DNA of 27,676 nucleotides, from contig JAPFFF010000286.1 in assembly GCA_039105265.1 (NCBI GenBank), forward strand, positions 1 through 27,676, read 5' to 3'. Below, piece after piece: positions 16,892-25,700 of this stretch (the first letter of the stretch is position 1; every line of letters begins with the position of its first letter). The DNA is from Tritrichomonas musculus. Taxonomy: Eukaryota; Parabasalia; Tritrichomonadida; Tritrichomonadidae. A model generated the notes under the pieces. That model ran no database searches. It saw only the letters and a program-made list of their open reading frames with translations, and was not told the origin of the DNA. Made by a program: the position numbers and the translations under genes.

Positions 16892-17137
16892 ATGAATAGT
16901 GCAATTAATGGTTTGAGTTGTGATTCTTCAGCTTTACACGCTCAGTTTAGAAGGGTAAAGGATAAGATATTCAATGAATGCATGAATTCTGAAGATGACG
17001 CATTAAACGGAAAGTTTGATAAGATGATTCACACATTGACAATATATAAACAACTATTTAATGATATTGAATCGATTAAAATACAATTAAGAGCTATTGA
17101 TGAACGTATCAAATCAGCTGAACAGATGACTTTGTAA
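16892..17137 (+). CDS. Small coiled-coil protein, unknown
   Basis: 81 residues. The start is chosen for the ATG placed 7 bases after a TTTATTTTTG box. The product is almost entirely predicted helix, with hydrophobic residues spaced for a coiled coil in the second half (HTLTIYKQLFNDIESIKIQLRAIDERI, about 47-73). No family is recognised. It lies 38 bases after the previous stop and its own stop reads TAAA. Its size and helical nature fit a cement, scaffold or terminal-protein-like role, but none of these can be shown from the sequence. Confidence 0.65.
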   Translation: MNSAINGLSCDSSALHAQFRRVKDKIFNECMNSEDDALNGKFDKMIHTLTIYKQLFNDIESIKIQLRAIDERIKSAEQMTL

Positions 17138-17170
17138 ATGAATCATTGAATGACTCATCATTGATGTTGT

Positions 17171-17180
17171 TTTATTTTTG
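17171..17180 (+). promoter_or_regulatory. TTTATTTTTG box of the 194-residue gene
   Basis: Exact box, 21 bases before the ATG at 17202. The spacing is longer than at the three closely placed copies, and TTTAAAACGAATAACTTTAAA fills the leader. Confidence 0.45.
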
Positions 17181-17201
17181 TTTAAAACGAATAACTTTAA
17201 A

Positions 17202-17786
17202 ATGAATAAAGCTCGAATTCTATCATCCGAGAACGATGCATCAGTTAAACAAGAACAGAATACCAATATCAACATCAAGATTCAACCAAAGAATCAAAGA
17301 CCAATTCAACCAGTTGATTATCCATCAGTTCAACCATTACCTCAATCATCTCAAGCCACAAATTTTACTATACCACAGATGAGTGGAACATCTCAATCAA
17401 TACCTCAAACAAACAATCTTATTCGAGACCGTGGAATAATAGACTTAGGAAATGAACTTGATGAGCTCGAAATCAAAAATAAATTCCTTGAAATGATTAT
17501 TGAAATGTATGAGAATAATCCGTTGAGAATTAATTCATATCTTATTTGTAAAAGTGATTTGTTGATGAATATGATTAAACTATTAACTCAAGCAGATAAA
17601 GTTGAACTCGTTATTGATGAATGTGAAGCTTCATGCGGTTGTATTTCATCAAATGATAAAGAATTAATGAAGATATCAAAGATATTGATAACAAAGGACA
17701 ATAAAACAGAAGAATTCAAGTATTGTTATAATAATATTTATTCACAGTTCATCAAATATGGTATATCATTAAAGTTAACAATTTAA
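17202..17786 (+). CDS. Unknown protein, disordered N-terminus and folded C-terminus
   Basis: 194 residues from the ATG at 17202. The first 80 residues are rich in Gln, Pro, Ser and Asn (IQPKNQRPIQPVDYPSVQPL) and look disordered. From about 85, RGIIDLGNELDELEIKNKFLEMIIEMY is a helix, followed by an alpha/beta domain with a Cys-rich turn (CEASCGC, about 145-151) and alternating strands to the end. No known motif was found. The layout, a flexible arm plus a small folded domain, suits a virion or DNA-packaging accessory factor encoded just before the ATPase. The stop reads TAAA. Confidence 0.65.
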   Translation: MNKARILSSENDASVKQEQNTNINIKIQPKNQRPIQPVDYPSVQPLPQSSQATNFTIPQMSGTSQSIPQTNNLIRDRGIIDLGNELDELEIKNKFLEMIIEMYENNPLRINSYLICKSDLLMNMIKLLTQADKVELVIDECEASCGCISSNDKELMKISKILITKDNKTEEFKYCYNNIYSQFIKYGISLKLTI

Positions 17787-17796
17787 AGACTAATAA

Positions 17797-17928
17797 ATGA
17801 TATATGAAATATTAGTTGTTTCATTACTGACAGGTTTATTTTTAGTGAAGATTGTTGAAGTATCATTAATGATACCAGACAAGGAACCAGAACTCAGTGA
17901 AGAGATAAGAACAAAAATGTATTCATGA
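17797..17928 (+). CDS. 43-residue single-pass membrane microprotein
   Basis: An ATG-started frame (MIYEILVVSLLTGLFLVKIVE...) begins 10 bases after the previous stop and ends 24 bases before the ATPase start. Residues 2-27 form one long hydrophobic helix, followed by a charged tail (PDKEPELSEEIRTKMYS). Small one-pass proteins are common in viruses of this kind, where they sit in internal membranes, aid entry or act like holins. A TTTATTTTTAG lies inside the frame (about 17835) and might serve the ATPase gene. Coding status is unproven because the frame is short, but its position neatly fills the gap between two genes. Confidence 0.5.
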   Translation: MIYEILVVSLLTGLFLVKIVEVSLMIPDKEPELSEEIRTKMYS

Positions 17929-17952
17929 AGAGCTTTAACGAAAACTAAAGAA

Positions 17953-18897
17953 ATGAAATGTTTCATGAAACCGACGCACTTTAATTATAAAGAGGTTTTA
18001 TTTTCTAATAGCTCTGATTATGATGATGACCAAATGAGTTTTGCATTTGAATATGAATCATTCAAGCCAACAGTTAATGAAACAACATTTAACATTGATG
18101 ATGAGATGAACAAAGCTTATCAACGCAATGAATCAAAAATAAAGAATGAATCAATCAGACCAATCGCAAACGGCATTTATTCATATTACAATTCATTGAA
18201 CATACTCGTTGGTCAGCAAGGTAAAGGAAAGAGTCATATAATGCTACGAGATGTTATTCAAATGTCTCGAATGAAGAACGCTGGCTTTCATTTAATTGTT
18301 TATGTATCACGAAACGGAACAATCAACGATGCTACATTCGAAAGCCAACGCGAATTGATACAGCTACCAATAAAAACTGTTGCTGACAGCAATGCTGAAG
18401 AATATCTTAAACAACTTGATTTATATAAAGAATTGTATAACAAATATTCATCAACACCAAAAATAGTAATCGAAGGGACGGAGTCCCCTTTTGCGAAGCA
18501 AAATGAAAAGAAGTTAAACGATATGTTTGAGTTTCTTCATATCAATAAACTAGGTCAACCAAATAAACCGCTAAATACTATCATTCTTTGTGAGGACTTT
18601 TTGAAATCGAAACTAATTAAATCATCCTATTTTATCAATACCATTAGTCAGCTTCGACACAAGAATCTAATCATATTCGTTAACATTCAGTTCTTCAAAG
18701 CTTTAACAACAGAATGGAAAAATAATGCAACATCATTCTTCATCTTTAGTGGTTATTCACGACAGAAACTTGGCTACATATATCAACAAGTTCCATTCCC
18801 AATAGAGTTCGAAGAGTTATGGAATCGATACAGAACAATGAAAGCACATCAATTCGTTTTAGTCAATGTTCGAACTAATAACCTTTCATTCATCTAA
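17953..18897 (+). CDS. FtsK/HerA-type genome-packaging ATPase
   Basis: 314 residues. A Walker A P-loop, GQQGKGKS, lies at 87-94 after a beta strand (SLNILV). The Walker B region is NTIILCEDF with Glu214/Asp215. FFIFSGYSRQKLGYIYQQ (about 263-280) corresponds to the C-terminal motif of viral packaging ATPases of the adenovirus/Polinton/PRD1 A32-like group, and the length is in the usual range. The enzyme would pump element DNA into the preformed capsid at one vertex. A double palindrome (18475-18503) encodes EGTESPFAKQNE between the two Walker motifs. The gene overlaps the convergent 152-residue gene by 12 bases. Confidence 0.88.
   Translation: MKCFMKPTHFNYKEVLFSNSSDYDDDQMSFAFEYESFKPTVNETTFNIDDEMNKAYQRNESKIKNESIRPIANGIYSYYNSLNILVGQQGKGKSHIMLRDVIQMSRMKNAGFHLIVYVSRNGTINDATFESQRELIQLPIKTVADSNAEEYLKQLDLYKELYNKYSSTPKIVIEGTESPFAKQNEKKLNDMFEFLHINKLGQPNKPLNTIILCEDFLKSKLIKSSYFINTISQLRHKNLIIFVNIQFFKALTTEWKNNATSFFIFSGYSRQKLGYIYQQVPFPIEFEELWNRYRTMKAHQFVLVNVRTNNLSFI
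18475..18503. repeat. Double palindrome inside the ATPase gene
   Basis: GGGAC-GGA-GTCCC (18475-18487), one C, then TTTTGC-GAA-GCAAAA (18489-18503). The GC-rich first hairpin stands out from the AT-rich gene. It shares architecture and the second hairpin with 13566-13594, including AAG before the first arm and CCTT after it. Likely a small mobile palindromic cassette that keeps the frame open. Confidence 0.75.
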
Positions 18898-19344
18898 TAC
18901 AATTTGTTGTTGAACACCAACAAACAGTTGAGGTGTATTGATATTATATTTTTGTCTCATCTGTTCAATGAGTTCCTTTGTTTTCTTATCTGTTGCCTTT
19001 CTGATACTGTAATTATAATACTTATATTCTTTAAATGATTGTTCTTCACTTGAACCTTCAACGAAGAACTCAATTGACGTTGTTGATATCCTTCTTCTAA
19101 CATTTGATGTTAATGTTATATATTCGAGCCCGAGGTCGACTATCTTGTCGTGATAGAATCGTTTGAATTCATTCTCTTTGTTCTTCAATGATATGTACAA
19201 CACTTTAGCTTTATATGCAGCCTTTCCACTTGGTATTGGATATCTATCACACAGAATTGAGAAATCACATTGTTTGAACTTCTCTGATTCATCCAACATA
19301 TCAATAAGTGAATTGATGTAATCATAAACCTTTGGTGTTGTCAT
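18886..19344 (-). CDS. Unknown 152-residue protein
   Basis: The protein begins MTTPKVYDYINSLIDMLDESEKF and is alpha/beta in character. The middle (about 58-100) is rich in strands and contains LGLEYITLTSNVRRRISTTSIEFF. The tail is a charged helix (TDKKTKELIEQMRQKYN) ending in hydrophobic strands. No family or catalytic motif is recognised. Its end overlaps the ATPase end by 12 bases in the opposite direction, and its start lies only 9 bases from the start of the plus-strand zipper microprotein. Its basic patches could bind nucleic acid. As the outermost gene toward the array it may be an early gene, but there is no direct sign of this. Confidence 0.65.
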   Translation of the reverse strand: MTTPKVYDYINSLIDMLDESEKFKQCDFSILCDRYPIPSGKAAYKAKVLYISLKNKENEFKRFYHDKIVDLGLEYITLTSNVRRRISTTSIEFFVEGSSEEQSFKEYKYYNYSIRKATDKKTKELIEQMRQKYNINTPQLFVGVQQQIVLDE

Positions 19345-19353
19345 GTCTTTATC

Positions 19354-19452
19354 ATGAAATTAAAAAATAAAAACGTCATTGAAGACATCAACAGCCTCAA
19401 AAATAAAGTGCATCAACTTGAGAATGAATTAAATGAATTGTCTAATAAATGA
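19354..19452 (+). CDS. 32-residue leucine-zipper microprotein
   Basis: An ATG-started frame of 32 residues. Hydrophobic residues at 8, 12, 15, 19, 22, 26 and 29 follow an unbroken 4-3-4-3-4-3 spacing (V, I, L, V, L, L, L), with Asn, Lys and Glu between them. This is the pattern of a dimeric coiled coil such as the GCN4 zipper. It starts 9 bases from the divergent 152-residue gene. No TTTATTTTTG box is seen close upstream. It could cap or inhibit another coiled-coil protein such as the 81-residue one. Short length makes the coding call uncertain, although such perfect spacing by chance is unlikely. Confidence 0.45.
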   Translation: MKLKNKNVIEDINSLKNKVHQLENELNELSNK

Positions 19453-19503
19453 AACATCAATTGATGGTAATCATTAAATGAGTTCATATTATTTTTGTTC
19501 ATT

Positions 19504-19600
19504 AGTCGTGTTGACGGCGGGCTTTAGCTCGACGGAAACCGACTGATATATACTACTAAACAAGTTCAAAGATGAAAGGTCGCAGGTCTTCGTATTGAAC
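19504..19600 (+). other. Two stem-loops, possible small RNA
   Basis: AGTCG(T)GTT at 19504-19512 pairs with AACCGACT at 19537-19544. Inside, GGGC-TTTA-GCTC forms a second short stem. A second hairpin has arms GTTCAA (19564-19569) and TTGAAC (19595-19600). The first is markedly GC-rich for this region. A promoter-like box precedes the pair and an exact one follows. It does not match tRNA or a hammerhead ribozyme core. Confidence 0.4.
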
Positions 19601-19608
19601 ATCAATCT

Positions 19609-19618
19609 TTTATTTTTG
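19609..19618 (+). promoter_or_regulatory. Orphan TTTATTTTTG box near the array
   Basis: Exact box, with TCATTT just after it as a possible initiator. The next ATG (19653) opens a 2-residue frame. If active it would transcribe toward the 59-base array. Confidence 0.3.
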
Positions 19619-19782
19619 GTCATTTATTCAAAATTGTCTACCCGATTTTTGAATGAAATGAGGGGGTAATTTTAAAAAAGTGGCGATTTTTTGAGTCATG
19701 GCGCCGATGATAGAGGTCTGTAAATCCTGGTTTGAGGGGTCATTTTTTAATCCCCTGTCCAAAAGCCCTCACATATACTACT

Positions 19783-22700
19783 AACATTTGAAACTCTCAT
19801 TCAGCATATTTCAACAAACACACAAAATTAAAAATATCAACAACATTTGAAACTCTCATTCAGCATATTTCAACAAACACACAAAATTAAAAATATCAAC
19901 AACATTTGAAACTCTCATTCAGCATATTTCATTTAGCATATTTCAAACAAACACACAAAATTAAAAATATCAACAACATTTGAAACTCTCATTCAGCATA
20001 TTTCATTTAGCATATTTCAACAAACACACAAAATTAAAAATATCAACAACATTTGAAACTCTCATTCAGCATATTTCAAACAAACACACAAAATTATAAA
20101 TATCAACAACATTTGAAACTCTCATTCAGCATATTTCAACAAACACACAAAATTAAAAATATCAACAACATTTGAAACTCTCATTCAGCATATTTCATTT
20201 AGCATATTTCAAACAAACACACAAAATTAAAAATATCAACAACATTTGAAACTCTCATTCAGCATATTTCAACAAACACACAAAATTAAAAATATCAACA
20301 ACATTTGAAACTCTCATTCAGCATATTTCAACAAACACACAAAATTAAAAATATCAACAACATTTGAAACTCTCATTCAGCATATTTCAACAAACACACA
20401 AAATTAAAAATATCAACAACATTTGAAACTCTCATTCAGCATATTTCAACAAACACACAAAATTAAAAATATCAACAACATTTGAAACTCTCATTCAGCA
20501 TATTTCAACAAACACACAAAATTAAAAATATCAACAACATTTGAAACTCTCATTCAGCATATTTCAACAAACACACAAAATTAAAAATATCAACAACATT
20601 TGAAACTCTCATTCAGCATATTTCATTTAGCATATTTCAAACAAACACACAAAATTAAAAATATCAACAACATTTGAAACTCTCATTCAGCATATTTCAA
20701 ACAAACACACAAAATTAAAAATATCAACAACATTTGAAACTCTCATTCAGCATATTTCAACAAACACACAAAATTAAAAATATCAACAACATTTGAAACT
20801 CTCATTCAGCATATTTCAACAAACACACAAAATTAAAAATATCAACAACATTTGAAACTCTCATTCAGCATATTTCAACAAACACACAAAATTAAAAATA
20901 TCAACAACATTTGAAACTCTCATTCAGCATATTTCAACAAACACACAAAATTAAAAATATCAACAACATTTGAAACTCTCATTCAGCATATTTCAACAAA
21001 CACACAAAATTAAAAATATCAACAACATTTGAAACTCTCATTCAGCATATTTCAACAAACACACAAAATTAAAAATATCAACAACATTTGAAACTCTCAT
21101 TCAGCATATTTCAACAAACACACAAAATTAAAAATATCAACAACATTTGAAACTCTCATTCAGCATATTTCAAACAAACACACAAAATTAAAAATATCAA
21201 CAACATTTGAAACTCTCATTCAGCATATTTCAACAAACACACAAAATTAAAAATATCAACAACATTTGAAACTCTCATTCAGCATATTTCAACAAACACA
21301 CAAAATTAAAAATATCAACAACATTTGAAACTCTCATTCAGCATATTTCAACAAACACACAAAATTAAAAATATCAACAACATTTGAAACTCTCATTCAG
21401 CATATTTCAACAAACACACAAAATTAAAAATATCAACAACATTTGAAACTCTCATTCAGCATATTTCAACAAACACACAAAATTAAAAATATCAACAACA
21501 TTTGAAACTCTCATTCAGCATATTTCAACAAACACACAAAATTAAAAATATCAACAACATTTGAAACTCTCATTCAGCATATTTCAACAAACACACAAAA
21601 TTAAAAATATCAACAACATTTGAAACTCTCATTCAGCATATTTCAACAAACACACAAAATTAAAAATATCAACAACATTTGAAACTCTCATTCAGCATAT
21701 TTCAACAAACACACAAAATTAAAAATATCAACAACATTTGAAACTCTCATTCAGCATATTTCAACAAACACACAAAATTAAAAATATCAACAACATTTGA
21801 AACTCTCATTCAGCATATTTCAACAAACACACAAAATTAAAAATATCAACAACATTTGAAACTCTCATTCAGCATATTTCAACAAACACACAAAATTAAA
21901 AATATCAACAACATTTGAAACTCTCATTCAGCATATTTCAACAAACACACAAAATTAAAAATATCAACAACATTTGAAACTCTCATTCAGCATATTTCAA
22001 CAAACACACAAAATTAAAAATATCAACAACATTTGAAACTCTCATTCAGCATATTCATTTAGCATATTTCAACAAACACACAAAATTAAAAATATCAACA
22101 ACATTTGAAACTCTCATTCAGCATATTTCAACAAACACACAAAATTAAAAATATCAACAACATTTGAAACTCTCATTCAGCATATTTCAACAAACACACA
22201 AAATTAAAAATATCAACAACATTTGAAACTCTCATTCAGCATATTTCAACAAACACACAAAATTAAAAATATCAACAACATTTGAAACTCTCATTCAGCA
22301 TATTTCAACAAACACACAAAATTAAAAATATCAACAACATTTGAAACTCTCATTCAGCATATTTCAACAAACACACAAAATTAAAAATATCAACAACATT
22401 TGAAACTCTCATTCAGCATATTTCAACAAACACACAAAATTAAAAATATCAACAACATTTGAAACTCTCATTCAGCATATTTCAACAAACACACAAAATT
22501 AAAAATATCAACAACATTTGAAACTCTCATTCAGCATATTTCAACAAACACACAAAATTAAAAATATCAACAACATTTGAAACTCTCATTCAGCATATTT
22601 CAACAAACACACAAAATTAAAAATATCAACAACATTTGAAACTCTCATTCAGCATATTTCAACAAACACACAAAATTAAAAATATCAACAACATTTGAAA

Positions 22701-25700
22701 CTCTCATTCAGCATATTTCAACAAACACACAAAATTAAAAATATCAACAACATTTGAAACTCTCATTCAGCATATTTCAACAAACACACAAAATTAAAAA
22801 TATCAACAACATTTGAAACTCTCATTCAGCATATTTCAACAAACACACAAAATTAAAAATATCAACAACATTTGAAACTCTCATTCAGCATATTTCAACA
22901 AACACACAAAATTAAAAATATCAACAACATTTGAAACTCTCATTCAGCATATTTCAACAAACACACAAAATTAAAAATATCAACAACATTTGAAACTCTC
23001 ATTCAGCATATTTCAACAAACACACAAAATTAAAAATATCAACAACATTTGAAACTCTCATTCAGCATATTTCAACAAACACACAAAATTAAAAATATCA
23101 ACAACATTTGAAACTCTCATTCAGCATATTTCAACAAACACACAAAATTAAAAATATCAACAACATTTGAAACTCTCATTCAGCATATTTCAACAAACAC
23201 ACAAAATTAAAAATATCAACAACATTTGAAACTCTCATTCAGCATATTTCAACAAACACACAAAATTAAAAATATCAACAACATTTGAAACTCTCATTCA
23301 GCATATTTCAACAAACACACAAAATTAAAAATATCAACAACATTTGAAACTCTCATTCAGCATATTTCAACAAACACACAAAATTAAAAATATCAACAAC
23401 ATTTGAAACTCTCATTCAGCATATTTCAACAAACACACAAAATTAAAAATATCAACAACATTTGAAACTCTCATTCAGCATATTTCAACAAACACACAAA
23501 ATTAAAAATATCAACAACATTTGAAACTCTCATTCAGCATATTTCAACAAACACACAAAATTAAAAATATCAACAACATTTGAAACTCTCATTCAGCATA
23601 TTTCAACAAACACACAAAATTAAAAATATCAACAACATTTGAAACTCTCATTCAGCATATTTCAACAAACACACAAAATTAAAAATATCAACAACATTTG
23701 AAACTCTCATTCAGCATATTTCAACAAACACACAAAATTAAAAATATCAACAACATTTGAAACTCTCATTCAGCATATTTCAACAAACACACAAAATTAA
23801 AAATATCAACAACATTTGAAACTCTCATTCAGCATATTTCAACAAACACACAAAATTAAAAATATCAACAACATTTGAAACTCTCATTCAGCATATTTCA
23901 ACAAACACACAAAATTAAAAATATCAACAACATTTGAAACTCTCATTCAGCATATTTCATTTAGCATATTTCAAACAAACACACAAAATTAAAAATATCA
24001 ACAACATTTGAAACTCTCATTCAGCATATTTCAACAAACACACAAAATTAAAAATATCAACAACATTTGAAACTCTCATTCAGCATATTTCAACAAACAC
24101 ACAAAATTAAAAATATCAACAACATTTGAAACTCTCATTCAGCATATTTCAACAAACACACAAAATTAAAAATATCAACAACATTTGAAACTCTCATTCA
24201 GCATATTTCAACAAACACACAAAATTAAAAATATCAACAACATTTGAAACTCTCATTCAGCATATTTCAACAAACACACAAAATTAAAAATATCAACAAC
24301 ATTTGAAACTCTCATTCAGCATATTTCAACAAACACACAAAATTAAAAATATCAACAACATTTGAAACTCTCATTCAGCATATTTCAACAAACACACAAA
24401 ATTAAAAATATCAACAACATTTGAAACTCTCATTCAGCATATTTCATTTAGCATATTTCAAACAAACACACAAAATTAAAAATATCAACAACATTTGAAA
24501 CTCTCATTCAGCATATTTCAACAAACACACAAAATTAAAAATATCAACAACATTTGAAACTCTCATTCAGCATATTTCAACAAACACACAAAATTAAAAA
24601 TATCAACAACATTTGAAACTCTCATTCAGCATATTTCAACAAACACACAAAATTAAAAATATCAACAACATTTGAAACTCTCATTCAGCATATTTCAACA
24701 AACACACAAAATTAAAAATATCAACAACATTTGAAACTCTCATTCAGCATATTTCAACAAACACACAAAATTAAAAATATCAACAACATTTGAAACTCTC
24801 ATTCAGCATATTTCAACAAACACACAAAATTAAAAATATCAACAACATTTGAAACTCTCATTCAGCATATTTCAACAAACACACAAAATTAAAAATATCA
24901 ACAACATTTGAAACTCTCATTCAGCATATTTCAACAAACACACAAAATTAAAAATATCAACAACATTTGAAACTCTCATTCAGCATATTTCAACAAACAC
25001 ACAAAATTAAAAATATCAACAACATTTGAAACTCTCATTCAGCATTCAGCATATTTCAACAAACACACAAAATTAAAAATATCAACAACATTTGAAACTC
25101 TCATTCAGCATATTTCAACAAACACACAAAATTAAAAATATCAACAACATTTGAAACTCTCATTCAGCATATTTCAACAAACACACAAAATTAAAAATAT
25201 CAACAACATTTGAAACTCTCATTCAGCATATTTCAACAAACACACAAAATTAAAAATATCAACAACATTTGAAACTCTCATTCAGCATATTTCAACAAAC
25301 ACACAAAATTAAAAATATCAACAACATTTGAAACTCTCATTCAGCATATTTCAACAAACACACAAAATTAAAAATATCAACAACATTTGAAACTCTCATT
25401 CAGCATATTTCAACAAACACACAAAATTAAAAATATCAACAACATTTGAAACTCTCATTCAGCATATTTCAACAAACACACAAAATTAAAAATATCAACA
25501 ACATTTGAAACTCTCATTCAGCATATTTCAACAAACACACAAAATTAAAAATATCAACAACATTTGAAACTCTCATTCAGCATATTTCAACAAACACACA
25601 AAATTAAAAATATCAACAACATTTGAAACTCTCATTCAGCATATTTCAACAAACACACAAAATTAAAAATATCAACAACATTTGAAACTCTCATTCAGCA

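Larger units (their letters stand above)
1..19782. mobile_element. Polinton/Maverick element, left end outside window
   Basis: A capsid protein of double-jelly-roll type, a DDE integrase with the retroviral fold, a P-loop packaging ATPase and a protein-primed DNA polymerase B occur together, which defines the Polinton family. The left edge cuts the capsid gene, so the left terminal repeat and probably the protease and penton genes lie outside. The right limit is uncertain: I place it at the start of the 59-base array, but the array could also belong to the element. No terminal inverted repeat or target duplication can be recognised. The main reading frames are open, so the copy looks whole within the window and probably young. 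Host inferred to be a Trichomonas-like parabasalid. Confidence 0.85.
19453..19782. other. Non-coding right flank with stem-loops
   Basis: 330 bases without a convincing gene. It contains two promoter-like boxes (19488-19497 with one mismatch, 19609-19618 exact), a structured GC-rich stretch between them, and a GC-richer tail (19640-19775) with a GGCGCC palindrome and an AGGGG/CCCCT hairpin (19735-19739 with 19752-19756). Frames of 22 (19478-19546) and 28 (19698-19784) residues exist but show no support. ATATACTACTAA occurs twice, at 19548-19559 and at the array border, 19773-19784. This could be the subterminal region of the element. Confidence 0.6.

Noticed and set aside
19531-19585. Hammerhead ribozyme core (GGAAAC, CTGATA, GATGAAA pieces)
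   Set aside because: The CTGATGA core is not intact and the pieces are in the wrong order for the three-stem fold.
19698-19784. 28-residue frame ending at the array border
   Set aside because: Too short, no promoter box at a usual distance, and its stop is created by the first bases of the array.
19779-19785. TACTAAC as an intron branch point
   Set aside because: No GTATGT donor or matching acceptor was noticed around it, and no gene crosses this point; it sits at the array border by sequence coincidence.
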